Assembly (NCBI RefSeq): GCF_030818905.1
Contig: NZ_JAUTAZ010000001.1
Coordinates: 1,426,001 to 1,490,000 of the forward strand
Direction: 5' to 3'
DNA length: 64,000 nucleotides
Source of the DNA: Microbacterium sp. SORGH_AS_0888
Lineage (GTDB): Bacteria > Actinomycetota > Actinomycetes > Actinomycetales > Microbacteriaceae
Shown piece by piece: positions 17,300 through 26,418 of this stretch. The notes beneath the pieces are model-generated. The model did no database searches. It had not been told where the DNA came from and was given only the letters and a program-made list of their open reading frames with translations. Each line of letters starts with the position of its first letter. Position 1 is the stretch's first letter. The position numbers and the translations under genes are program-made.

Positions 17300-17722
17300 A
17301 TGGACATCCTCTACACCGCGGAAGCACTCGCGACCGGCGACGGCCGCAACGGACACGTCGCCACGCGCGACGGACAGCTCGACACGGACGTGCGCGTCCC
17401 CAAGGAGATGGGCGGCGCCGGCGGCGCGCTCAACCCGGAGCTGCTCTTCGCGGCGGGCTACGCCGCATGCTTCCACAGCGCGCTGCTCGCCGTCGCGCGC
17501 CAGCAGAAGACGCCGGTGCACGACACGAGCGTGGGCGCGCGCGTGGGCATCGGCTCGAACGGCGAGGGCGGGTTCGGGCTGGCCGTCGAGCTCGAGGTCG
17601 TCATCCCCGACCTCCCGCACGAGCAGGCGCAGGCCCTCGCCGACGCGGCGCACCAGGTGTGCCCCTACTCGAACGCGACCCGCGGCAACATCGACGTGAC
17701 GGTGACCGTCACCGACGACTGA
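17300..17722 (+). CDS. ohr: Organic hydroperoxide resistance protein (Ohr/OsmC family)
   Basis: A 140-residue thiol peroxidase that reduces organic hydroperoxides. Both catalytic cysteines are present: the peroxidatic one in YAACFHSALL near residue 58 and the resolving one in HQVCPYSNATRGN near residue 122. The segment GGAGGALNPELLFAAGYAAC is typical of Ohr. AAAGGA lies just upstream of the ATG at 17300. It is cotranscribed with ohrR. An elaborate palindrome follows the stop codon. Confidence 0.95.
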   Translation: MDILYTAEALATGDGRNGHVATRDGQLDTDVRVPKEMGGAGGALNPELLFAAGYAACFHSALLAVARQQKTPVHDTSVGARVGIGSNGEGGFGLAVELEVVIPDLPHEQAQALADAAHQVCPYSNATRGNIDVTVTVTDD

Positions 17723-17741
17723 CCCCCTCCCCCTCCGTTTT

Positions 17742-17816
17742 ACCGCGAGACCAGTCCCGCGCGCCGAGACCGGCGATGAACCCACCGGTCTCGGCGGCGC
17801 AGACTGGTCTCGCGGT
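17742..17816. repeat. Nested 75-bp palindrome, probable bidirectional terminator
   Basis: Outer arms ACCGCGAGACCAGTC and its exact complement (17742-17756, 17802-17816) enclose inner arms GCCGAGACCGG and CCGGTCTCGGC (17763-17773, 17785-17795). Both arms share the element CGAGACC. It fills the gap between the convergent ohr and MBL genes. TTTT precedes the left arm, which could serve as a U-run for the leftward transcript's complement. Confidence 0.65.
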
Positions 17817-17836
17817 CAGGAGAGAGGATGCGGCGA

Positions 17837-18688
17837 TCAGCCGCGGGAGTCGATGATCCGCCGCCACGGCTCCCAGTCCGGGTCGTGAGCCGGCCACACC
17901 TCCACGTCCGGCAGCGCATCGAGCTCCGCGAGCCGACGGATCGCCCGATCGGCTTCCGCCGATCCGTCCGGGCCGACGACGGACCCGCAGGGCCGGCAGG
18001 CCGCGACGTTGACCCGCAGGTCCGCCGCATCTCCCGCGAGCACGACGGTGCGCCCCGGCAGCTCGACGACCACCGACTGGTGGCCGGGCGTATGCCCCCG
18101 GGTGTCGATGACCCCGAGCCCGGACGCCAGCTGCGTGTCACCGTCGAGCAGGACGAGCGTCAGACCCGGCCGGTCGAGATCGTCGCGGAAGAGGAAGTGC
18201 GACCGCGCGTCGTCCGTGTCCCGCACGTGCTCCCACTCGCGGCGTTGCAGCAGCAGCGGCTGATCGGGACGGAGCAGGCGCGCGGCACCCGTGTGGTCGA
18301 AGTGCGCATGCGTCACGACAGCGGCGGCCAGCTCGCTCCACTCGAGCCCCGCCTCGGCCGCCTGATCGGTCAGGGGGTCCCCGGGCGGGACGATCGGGGT
18401 GTAGTTCTCGTAATCGAATCCGGCCACCCGCGCGGCGGCATCCCGCACCCGGCGCGGGTCGAAGCCGCCGTCCACGAGGATCCACCCCCGGTCGAAGACG
18501 ACCGCGACGGCCGTGACGGGCTCGAGCAGATAGCGAAACCTGCTGCCGCCGGCCACGGACACGGCCTCGGCGATCGGTTCGTACCCGACCACCATCGGCA
18601 CGAGCGCGCGCGGGCGTCCGTCCACCGCGAGCGCCGGCGACTCCGAGTGCTCGCGGACGGCCGAGCGCACCGCGCCCGGAGCCGTCAC
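17837..18688 (-). CDS. MBL-fold metallohydrolase (AHL-lactonase-like)
   Basis: A metallo-beta-lactamase-fold protein of about 283 residues. The zinc motif THAHFDHTG (HxHxDH) lies near residue 115, a further histidine in DTRGHTPGHQS near 180, an aspartate in LAGDAADL and a histidine in VWPAHD near the C-terminus. The arrangement resembles quorum-quenching lactonases and related hydrolases. GTG 18688 overlaps the allophanate hydrolase stop by four bases (GTGA), so it is the last gene of the urea operon. Its role there is unclear; it may hydrolyse a cyclic or lactam intermediate. Confidence 0.8.
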   Translation of the reverse strand: MTAPGAVRSAVREHSESPALAVDGRPRALVPMVVGYEPIAEAVSVAGGSRFRYLLEPVTAVAVVFDRGWILVDGGFDPRRVRDAAARVAGFDYENYTPIVPPGDPLTDQAAEAGLEWSELAAAVVTHAHFDHTGAARLLRPDQPLLLQRREWEHVRDTDDARSHFLFRDDLDRPGLTLVLLDGDTQLASGLGVIDTRGHTPGHQSVVVELPGRTVVLAGDAADLRVNVAACRPCGSVVGPDGSAEADRAIRRLAELDALPDVEVWPAHDPDWEPWRRIIDSRG

Positions 18689-20355
18689 CCGACGGCCTTC
18701 CGATAGGACCGCCAGCCACCGTGCGCCGTGATGTCCTCCGCCCCCTGCAGCGCAACCGCCTCGCACAGGAACCCCGAGACGCGTCGACCGTCGGACAGCC
18801 GTGCCACGCCGACGCCCATCGGCTCCGGCAGGCTTGCGACGAAGCGTCCGAAGCCGGCGGCGGAGAGCCGCCACACCTCCCCCGCGATCGCGGCTCCGCC
18901 CGCATCGACCCGTACGAGGCCGGGCTTGGCCGGGGTCGTCGCGAGCGCGTACAGGCGGTAGTCGGGCGAGGTCTCGACATCCGCGACGTAGGAGCCGCCC
19001 GCGGCCACGAGCTGGTGGTTCAGCGGCTCACCCCGCAGATGGGCGCCGACCACGAGCAGATCGACGGATGCCGCCCCGATGCGTTCGGCCAGCTGCGCCA
19101 GCGCACGATCGGCGAAGGGGGCACCGGTGAGCATGACGCCGAAGGGAAGACCGTCGACGACGCCGGCGGGCACGGCGAGCGCGCTGCGATCGAGGAGATT
19201 GGCGAAGTTGGTGAACCGGCCCATCCGGGTGTTCGCCCCGACCGGATCGGCCGCGACCTCGTCCAGCGTGGGATGCCACGTCGTCGTCGGCGTCAGGAGC
19301 GCCACGGTCCCGGCGAGCCGGCCCAGGCCCTCGAGTCCGAGCCGCTCGAGCCGCTCGCGGTCACGGAAGTACTCCGCGGCGGTGGCGGTCCCGCCGGCCA
19401 GCACGATCCGGGCGACCGTCTCGTCGATCTGGGTCCCCACCAGCTCGGGATGGCCGGCGATGAAATCGCCCACGGCGGCCGTGCGCTCGGCGACGAAGGC
19501 CCCGCCGTAGAGGAGGGACGCCGCGTCGAGGAGCGGGGCGATGTCGACCTCGACGATCTCGACTCCGGAGGCCGCGAGGCGCTCGACGACTCCGGCGAAC
19601 GCCTCCGCCCACCCGGGCGCGAGTCCGTCCAGGTGCTCGGGTGTCGGCACGGCCACGACCGGACGCGCGGAGAGCGGAGGCGTCGGGGCGTCGATCCGGC
19701 AGAGCGGGTCCACCCCGTCCGGTCCGGACATGATCTCGATCGCCTCGCGCGCTCGCGGCAGGTCTCGGGCGAAGACCGTGACGCAGTCCAGCGTCCGGCA
19801 GGCAGGCACGACGCCCGTCGTCGGAACGAGGCCGATCGTCGGCTTCACCCCGACGATGCCGTTGAGCGCGGCCGGCACGCGGCCGGAGCCCGCGGTGTCG
19901 GTGCCGAGGGCGATGTCCACGACACCGAGCGCCGTCATCACCGCGGAGCCGGAGCTGGAGCCGCCCGAGATCCGCCGCGGGTCCCAGGCGCCGCGGACGG
20001 CGCCGTAGGGGCTGCGGGTTCCCACGAGCCCCGTCGCGAACTGATCGAGGTTCGTCTTGCCCATCACGACCGCTCCGGCCGCGCGCAGTCGTGCCACGGC
20101 GGGAGAGTCGACCGCGGGCTCGTACGCGTACGCGGGACTTCCGGCGGTCGTCGGAAGTCCCGCCACGTCGATGTTGTCCTTGACGGCCACGACCCGTCCG
20201 GCCAGCGGCAGCCGCTCACCCCGCGCCGCGCGGCGATCGATGTCGGCCGCCTCGGCGAGCACGTCCGACTCGGGCCGGAGCGAGATCCACGCCTCCGGCC
20301 GGTCCACCTCGGCGTTTCGGGCGTACGCGTCGCGCACGCGGGTGACAGCGCTCAT
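18685..20355 (-). CDS. atzF: Allophanate hydrolase (amidase-signature)
   Basis: A protein of about 556 residues. The amidase-signature half has the Ser-cisSer-Lys triad: Lys in [11 protein letters not shown], cis-Ser in [11 protein letters not shown] and nucleophile Ser in [14 protein letters not shown]-terminal domain of about 120 residues ([17 protein letters not shown] onward) matches the second AtzF/DUR1,2 domain. It splits allophanate into ammonia and CO2, completing urea breakdown after urea carboxylase. The start at 20355 overlaps the carboxylase stop (ATGA); an ATG at 20361 is equally possible, both served by AGGAGGA. It is the penultimate gene of the urea operon. Confidence 0.93.
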   Translation of the reverse strand: MSAVTRVRDAYARNAEVDRPEAWISLRPESDVLAEAADIDRRAARGERLPLAGRVVAVKDNIDVAGLPTTAGSPAYAYEPAVDSPAVARLRAAGAVVMGKTNLDQFATGLVGTRSPYGAVRGAWDPRRISGGSSSGSAVMTALGVVDIALGTDTAGSGRVPAALNGIVGVKPTIGLVPTTGVVPACRTLDCVTVFARDLPRAREAIEIMSGPDGVDPLCRIDAPTPPLSARPVVAVPTPEHLDGLAPGWAEAFAGVVERLAASGVEIVEVDIAPLLDAASLLYGGAFVAERTAAVGDFIAGHPELVGTQIDETVARIVLAGGTATAAEYFRDRERLERLGLEGLGRLAGTVALLTPTTTWHPTLDEVAADPVGANTRMGRFTNFANLLDRSALAVPAGVVDGLPFGVMLTGAPFADRALAQLAERIGAASVDLLVVGAHLRGEPLNHQLVAAGGSYVADVETSPDYRLYALATTPAKPGLVRVDAGGAAIAGEVWRLSAAGFGRFVASLPEPMGVGVARLSDGRRVSGFLCEAVALQGAEDITAHGGWRSYRKAVG

Positions 20356-23300
20356 GGGCATCCTTCCTCCTGTGTCTCGGGTCCGGGGGCTCCCGGGGCG
20401 AGGATGGCGAGCACCTGGCCTGCGGCGACGCGCTCGCCGGGACGCACGAGCACCTGCTGCACGATGCCGGTCTCGGGGGCGACGATCGTGGTCTCCATCT
20501 TCATGGCCTCCAGAACGACGACCGCCGTGCCCTTCCCCAGGGCGTCGCCCGCGGCCGCGGCCACCCTCCAGACGGAGGCCGCGAACGGGGCGCGCACGGG
20601 CACCGTTCCCGGGGGCAGCGGGACCTCCGCGGCCGCGACCGGAGCCGCATCCATCACCTGCGGGCGGTCGAACTCCCCGGATGCCCGCCACCTCTCCCGC
20701 TCGGCGTCGAAGGCGGCTCGCTGCCGCTCCTGGAAGGCCGCGATCGAGGGGGCGTTCTCGGCGAGGAAGCGTTCGTGGTCCGCGAGCGCGAAGCTGCCCG
20801 GGATCGTGCGGAAACCGCCCCGGCCCGCCGCCGTCTCGGCCCGCAGCTCCAGGAGCTCCTCGGCCGAGACCGGGTACCAGCGGATGCGGTCGAAGAACCG
20901 CAGCGCCCAGGGGTGCTCCTCGAACAGGCCGCCGCGGCGGAAGCGGTTCCAGACCTGCACGGTGCGCCCGACGAACTGGTAGCCCCCGGGGCCTTCCATC
21001 CCGTAGATGCAGAGGTACGCGCCGCCGATGCCGACCGAGTTCTCGGCGGTCCAGGTCCGGGCCGGGTTGTACTTGGTGGTGACGAGCCGGTGACGCGGGT
21101 CGAGGGGCGTCGCCACCGGGGCGCCGAGATAGACGTCGCCGAGACCGAGCACCAGGTACTCCGCATCGAACACGGTCCGGTACACGTCCTCGACGTCGGG
21201 GAGTCCGTTCATCCGGCGGATGAACTCGATGTTCCACGGCGTCCACGGCGCATCGTCGCGAACGCCCGCCATGTACCGCTCGATCGCGAGCCGCGTGGCC
21301 GGATCGTCCCACGACAGCGGCAGGTGCACCTCCCGCGAGGGCACGACGAGCTCGCCCGTGGCGGGGAGGTCGTCGTCGAGCTCCTGCAGGAGTCCGACCA
21401 GCTGCGATGCGCGCACGACCGAGGCGTCCGTGTGCACCTGCAGCGATCGGATGCCGGGGGTCAGGTCGACCACGCCCCGCCGGCGCCGCGGCCGCGAGCC
21501 GTTCCTGCAGCGCGTGCACGCGCATCCGGAGACCGAGGTCGAGCACCTGTTCGCCGAACTCGACGAGGAGGTTGTCGTCGCCGTCGCGGCGGTAGACGAC
21601 GCGCGGACGGACGATGCGGTCGTCGATCGTCTCCGGCTCGCGGACCGCGATCACCCCGTCGTCGCCGTCGCCGCGTCCGAGGAGCGGGACGGCGTGCGGG
21701 GCGCCCGCCGCCTCGGCCTCGCGCACCGGCACGAAGCGGACCGTGTCGCCGGGCCGGAGCTGACCGAGCTTCCACAGCTCGCCACTGGCCACGACGGCCG
21801 GGCACACGAAGCCCCCGAGGCTGGGGCCGTCCGGCCCGAGGATGATCGGGGTGTCGCCGGTGAAGTCGAGGGCGCCCACGGCGTAGGGGGTGTCGTGGAT
21901 GTTGGAGGGATGCAGCCCCGCCTCGCCGCCGTCGCGGCGCGCCCACTGCGGCTGCGGCCCGCTCAGCCGCACCCCGGTGCGTGCGGAGTTGACCTGCACC
22001 TCGTACTCGCTGCGGTAGAGCGCGTCGATGTCGGATCGCGTGAAGAACTCGGGCGCGGCGTGGGGACCTTCCGTGACGCCGATGCGCCAGCTCGAGGTCA
22101 GCCGGGGGCGCCGGTCGGACGGCGTGGGCCCGCCCGGCGGGCGGTCGGGGTCCGCGTCGCGCGGCCGCAGCACGTCGCCGGCGACGAGCGCGCGGCCGCC
22201 GTGCCCGCCGAAGCCGCCCAGCGTGAAGGTCGATGCGCTGCCGAGGTAGTCGGGCACGTCGATGCCGCCGCGGACGGCGAGGTACATCCGGAGCCCGGGA
22301 CCGGCGGCCTCGCCGATCGTGAGCACCCCGCCGGCCGGCACGGCGATCGGCTCCCACGGCGGGACGGGCAGGCCGTCGAGGCTGACGGCGACGGGGGCAC
22401 CGGTGACGCAGACGAGTGCCGGCGCGCTGAAACGGAGGACCGGGCCGGTGAGCGTCATCTCCAGGCCCGGGGCGCCGCGGTCGTTCCCGACGGCGAGGTT
22501 GGCCTCGGCCAGGGACACCGCATCCATGGGGCCCGAGGGCGGGACACCCACCTGCCAGTACCCGAGCCGGCCGGGCAGATCCTGGACGGTCGTCATGAGC
22601 CCGGGCTCGACGACGTCGATGCGCGGGTCGGGGTCCACCGCCCCGTCCAGCGTCCCGGTGTCGTGACGGATCTCGCGCACGCGCGGGTCGAGGGTCGTCT
22701 CGCGCAGCATGCCGACACCCGTGACGATGCCGTGCACACGGGTCTCGGCGAGCGCGTCATGGAGGAGGTCGAGCGCGGCGTCCCGATCGTCGGCGTGGGC
22801 GATGACCTTCGCCAGGAGCGGGTCGTACTCCGGCGTGACCTCGGTCCCCGCCTCGATCCAGGTGTCGACCCGCACGGTCTCGGGGAAGGACACGGATGTC
22901 ACGAGCCCGGTCGAGGGCGCATGCCCACGCGCCGGATCCTCCGCGTAGACGCGCGCCTCGACCGCGTGACCGCGCGGCGGGCGCGGCGCGTCGACCAGGT
23001 CCCCGGGCAGCGGCCGTCCTGCGGCCACGTCGAGCATGAGGCCCACCAGGTCGATGCCGAACACGGCCTCCGTGACCGGGTGCTCGACCTGCAGCCGGGC
23101 ATTGACCTCGAGGAAGTACGCCTGCTGCGCGATCGGGTCGTAGACGAACTCGGCGGTGCCGGCCGAACGGTACGAGACGCTCGCGGCGAGCGCGGCGGCG
23201 GACTCGTGGAGACCTCGGCGGACCTCGTCGGGCAGTCCCGGGGCCGGGGCCTCCTCGATGACCTTCTGGTTTCGCCGTTGGAGAGTGCAGTCACGGTCGC

Positions 23301-23973
23301 CGAGGACCGCGACTCTGCCGCGGCCGTCGCCGAGCAGCTGCACCTCGATATGACGCGCGGGCCGCACGAGCTTCTCCACGAACAGGCCGGCGCTCGCGAA
23401 GCTCGCCGCCGCCTGGCGTCCGACGGCGTCGAAGGCGCTGCGGAGATCCGCCGCACTCGCGCAGACGCGCATCCCGATCCCGCCTCCGCCGCCGATCGCC
23501 TTCAGCATGACGGGGTAGCCGATCGAGGCTGCGACGGCCTCGGCCTCCTCGACGGAGCCCAGCACGCCGCTGCCGGGCAGCAGCGGGACACCGGCTGCGG
23601 CGGCCAGCGCCCGGGCGGTGTGCTTGAGCCCGAACGCCTCGAGCTGCTCGGGCGTCGGCCCGACCCACGCCAGGCCCGCGGCCTCGACCGCGCCGGCGGC
23701 CTCCGGGTTCTCGGACAGGAAGCCGTAGCCGGGGTGCACGGCGCCGGCGCCGGTGGCTGCCGCCGCCTCGAGCACGGCGTCGATCCGCAGGTAGGAGTCC
23801 GCCGCGCGGGCCGGGCCGATCCGCACGGCGGTGTCGGCCTCGCGCACGTGCGGGGCGGCACGGTCGATGTCGGAGTACACCGCGACCGTGCGCAGCCCCC
23901 GCTCCCGCGCCGTGCGCACGACACGGCGGGCGATCTCCCCTCGATTGGCGACCAGCAGCGTGTCGAAGCTCAC
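20352..23973 (-). CDS. uca: Urea carboxylase, biotin-dependent (apparent frameshift)
   Basis: About 1206 residues in total once a shift is corrected. The order is: biotin carboxylase ([20 protein letters not shown] loop; [14 protein letters not shown]), the AHS2/KipA-like domain ([20 protein letters not shown]), the AHS1/KipI-like domain, and a C-terminal biotinyl domain with VLEAMKMET. It carboxylates urea to allophanate using ATP and bicarbonate. The frame breaks inside AHS1: LAAAAPAG and [12 protein letters not shown] lie in different frames joined at a CCCC run (21475-21478) with one extra base. A separate peptide could start at GTG 21473. GTG 23973 overlaps the upstream stop by four bases. 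The break is either an assembly error or a true lesion. Confidence 0.9.
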
Positions 23974-24650
23974 CGCCGCGTCACCAGCATCCGCAAGGGG
24001 GTGCAGCTGAAGTCGTTGCACGGGTTGTTCATCTGGGGGCAGTTGGAGACGATCACGAGGACGTCGCGATCGGCGCGCAGCGCGACGCGCTTGCCCGGGG
24101 CCGAGATGCCGTCGACGATCCCGAGCGACCCGTCGGCCTCGACCGGCACGTTCATGAACCAGTTGATGTTCGAGACGAGGTCGCGCGCGCCCAGCCCGTG
24201 CCTCGCCGCCTCGGCGAGGAAGTTCTCGCGGCAGCCGTGCTGGGAGAGCGTGTGGTGGCCGTACCGGAGGGTGTTGGACTCCTTGCCGCACGCGCCGCCG
24301 ATCGTGTCCTGCCGTTCCACCTCGTTGCCCACGACCGTCATGAGCGGGCGGCCGAGGTTGCTGCGCAGCACCGTGCCGGTGCGGACGTAGACGTTGCGCT
24401 GCCAGGCGATCGTGTCGGCGGCGCTGTAGCGCTCCTGCGTGTCGTCCGCGGCGTAGACCAGGAAGTCGGCGGACTGGTTGCCCCCCACGTCCACGATCGT
24501 GAGCACGTCACCGGCGCGGACGACGGCGGACCAGGGCGCGCGGGGCGCCACGCGCTCGTCGAGGACCACCTCGCCGTCGACGAGGGGCTCGGACCAGTCG
24601 AGGGGGACGCCGGGGGCGTGGACGGGACGCGGGGGAACGGTGGTGTGCAT
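23970..24650 (-). CDS. Urea amidolyase-associated protein 2 (DUF1989)
   Basis: A 226-residue protein of the DUF1989 family that accompanies urea carboxylase genes. GKESNTLRYGHHTLSQHGCRENF, then MNVPVEADGSLGIVDGISAPGKRV, and a C-terminal cluster VSNCPQMNNPCNDFSCTPL with three cysteines are typical. The biochemical role of these proteins is not established; a link to guanidine or carboxyguanidine handling has been discussed for related operons. It starts at ATG 24650, 17 bp after the UAAP1 gene, and overlaps the carboxylase start. Confidence 0.88.
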   Translation of the reverse strand: MHTTVPPRPVHAPGVPLDWSEPLVDGEVVLDERVAPRAPWSAVVRAGDVLTIVDVGGNQSADFLVYAADDTQERYSAADTIAWQRNVYVRTGTVLRSNLGRPLMTVVGNEVERQDTIGGACGKESNTLRYGHHTLSQHGCRENFLAEAARHGLGARDLVSNINWFMNVPVEADGSLGIVDGISAPGKRVALRADRDVLVIVSNCPQMNNPCNDFSCTPLRMLVTRR

Positions 24651-24667
24651 GGTGTCCTCGTGTCGGG

Positions 24668-25507
24668 TCAGAGTCCGGCCAGCGCCGCGTAGGCGAGGGT
24701 GTTGCGGTAGGCGCGCTCGCGCTCGGGGGAGGCGGTGAACAGCGCATCCGTCTCCGATGTCGGCCGGCCGCGCCAGGCGAGGACCCGCAGCGGCCCGACG
24801 ACGTAGTCCTCCCGCGGGTCCGCCGGATGGGGGACGTTGGCGATGAGCACGATCAGCGGCAGCTCGGCGACGAGCTCGACGACGGTGCCGGGGCCGGCGG
24901 AGCCGAGCCATTCGAGCGCACCGTCCCCGGCGACCCGGACGCCCTGGAAGAACGTGACGGCGGGCGGCAGATCCCGCGTCGTGAGGCCGTGCTTGGCACC
25001 GGCCACGCGCAGCAGCCCGTGCCCGGACGGCGAGGGCCCCTCGGGGGCCGCGTCCCCGTAGCGCTCCATGTTCGCGGCGTCGCTGGTCGTGCCGCAGAAC
25101 GCGTCGTGGTGGCCGGAGGTGTCGGCGACGATCGTCGCGAGCACGCGGCCGTCGCCGGAGAGCAGCGGGTGGCCTTCGCCGAGGTAGGCCTGCCACGGGA
25201 TCTTCTGCGTGTCGGCGACGTTGAGGCGCTCCCACGGCTCGACCGCGTTGAACAGGAGGACGGCGGCCGACGCGTCGCCGAGGGGGTCGGCGAGACGGAT
25301 GCGGGTGCCCCGGGCCACGCGCAGATGCGTGTAGCCGCCGGGGGCGACCGTCTCGGCCCAGAGCAGGTCGGCGGCGTCGAGATCGGCCGGGGCGAACGGA
25401 GCCGTCTCGGGCGGGAGGTACGGCATCCACTCCGAGGTCGTCGCCCGGGCGCGGGCGTCCGCGCGAGCCGTGCCGACATCACCGAGCGCCTGAGTTCGAC
25501 CGTCCAC
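24668..25507 (-). CDS. Urea amidolyase-associated protein 1 (DUF1989)
   Basis: A 279-residue DUF1989 paralogue of the downstream gene, containing YTHLRVARGTRIRLADPLGD, SGHHDAFCGTTSDAANMERYG and FFQGVRVAGDGALEW. The pair UAAP1-UAAP2 directly before urea carboxylase and allophanate hydrolase is a well-known arrangement. The GTG at 25507 has GAAAGGG upstream. It is the first gene of the five-gene leftward urea operon, and an AmtR-type box overlaps its promoter and leader. Confidence 0.88.
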   Translation of the reverse strand: MDGRTQALGDVGTARADARARATTSEWMPYLPPETAPFAPADLDAADLLWAETVAPGGYTHLRVARGTRIRLADPLGDASAAVLLFNAVEPWERLNVADTQKIPWQAYLGEGHPLLSGDGRVLATIVADTSGHHDAFCGTTSDAANMERYGDAAPEGPSPSGHGLLRVAGAKHGLTTRDLPPAVTFFQGVRVAGDGALEWLGSAGPGTVVELVAELPLIVLIANVPHPADPREDYVVGPLRVLAWRGRPTSETDALFTASPERERAYRNTLAYAALAGL

Positions 25508-25516
25508 GCGAGGCCC

Positions 25517-25533
25517 TTTCTATCGGTTGACAG
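25517..25533. promoter_or_regulatory. AmtR-type box upstream of the urea operon
   Basis: TTTCTAT-N6-ACAG matches the known corynebacterial AmtR consensus (tttCTAT-N6-AtAG) with one change. Read leftward it gives CTGTCAACCGATAGAAAG, nearly the same as the site at 26363 before the symporter. It ends nine bases from the UAAP1 start codon, so binding would block transcription or initiation. Confidence 0.75.
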
Positions 25534-25613
25534 TTATTCGACCACGCCCGCGTTTCACCGGTGTTACGTCATGGTGGGCGGATGCTGCCGGCCCGGGCCG
25601 ATACGGTGAGGGG

Positions 25614-26273
25614 ATGACACCGGGACGGACGGGCAGACCTCGCGCCTCGGGGTCCTCCCCCACCGGCCAGGGCACCCGCGCCGACGTGCTGGCCGCCGCC
25701 GCGGACCTCTTCTGCACCCGCGGATACGCGTCGGCGAGCACCCACGCGATCGCCGAGGCCGCCGGCATCCGGCAGGCCTCGCTGTACCACCACTTCGCGC
25801 GAAAGGCCGACGTGCTGCTCGCGCTGCTGCTCGACACCGTGCAGCCCTCGCTCGACGTCGCGGCGCAGCTGCTGGCCCGCGACGAGGAGCCGGCCGCGCG
25901 CCTGTGGGCGCTGTGCGTCTCGGACGTGCGGCTGCTCGCCTCGGGCCCCCACAACGTCGGGGCGCTGTACCTGCTCCCCGAGGTCTCGGACGAGCAGTTC
26001 GCGCCATTCCGGGAGCGCCGCAGCGAGCTCGAGACCGCCTACCGCACGCTGGTCGCGGCCTGCGGCATCGACGCGGCCCAGAGCTGGGGCGGCGCGCAAC
26101 TGGTGCTCGCCCTGGTCGAGAACGTCATCCTGCAGCGCAAGCGCGGGATCGCCCCGACGGATGCCAAGGCCGCCGAGATCGCCTCCGCCGCCCTGCGCGT
26201 GCTCGACCTCGACCGCGCCGTGCGGCAGCGCGCCGCCGACACGGGCGCGCGCATCCTCTCCGCCCTGGACTGA
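25614..26273 (+). CDS. AmtR-like TetR family nitrogen regulator
   Basis: A 219-residue TetR repressor. The helix-turn-helix STHAIAEAAGIRQASLYHHF closely resembles that of Corynebacterium AmtR (STHQIADAVGIRQASLYYHF, from memory), and the similarity continues through RLWALCVSDVRLL and NVGALYLLPEVSDEQFA. AmtR represses nitrogen-acquisition genes and is released by adenylylated PII. In mycobacteria its orthologue is linked to a urea-degradation operon. The ATG at 25614 follows TACGGT (25602-25607), a TANNNT box at leaderless distance. It is divergent from the urea operon and followed by the symporter, both of which have AmtR-type boxes. Confidence 0.87.
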   Translation: MTPGRTGRPRASGSSPTGQGTRADVLAAAADLFCTRGYASASTHAIAEAAGIRQASLYHHFARKADVLLALLLDTVQPSLDVAAQLLARDEEPAARLWALCVSDVRLLASGPHNVGALYLLPEVSDEQFAPFRERRSELETAYRTLVAACGIDAAQSWGGAQLVLALVENVILQRKRGIAPTDAKAAEIASAALRVLDLDRAVRQRAADTGARILSALD

Positions 26274-26359
26274 TCTCCGGTCCGCGCCGCCCCCGGCCCG
26301 GACGAGTTCACAGGAACGTTACACCCGCGAAACCACGGGCGACGCGCGCGTCCCGATGC

Positions 26360-26379
26360 TTTCTGTCAAGCAATAGAAA
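26360..26379. promoter_or_regulatory. AmtR-type box upstream of the symporter
   Basis: TTTCTGT-N6-ATAGAAA differs from the AmtR consensus at one central position. The 18-mer at 26363-26380 is identical to the urea-operon site at 16 of 18 positions and has the same orientation toward its gene. It lies 39 bp upstream of the symporter ATG. Confidence 0.75.
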
Positions 26380-26418
26380 GTTCGGTCCCGCATCCGCACC
26401 ACCGCCTGGGGAGGGCAC

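Noticed and set aside
18685..24291. A single very long open frame that could be a urea carboxylase-allophanate hydrolase fusion like eukaryotic DUR1,2
   Set aside because: The stretch between about 20.35 and 21.47 kb is arginine-rich nonsense in this frame, while the true carboxylase C-terminus lies in another frame. The frame is open only because of the one-base shift and high GC.
21220..24390. A plus-strand open frame of over 1000 codons opposite urea carboxylase
   Set aside because: Its protein is low-complexity and rich in Arg, His, Gly and Val with no family resemblance; it mirrors the codon pattern of the minus-strand gene.
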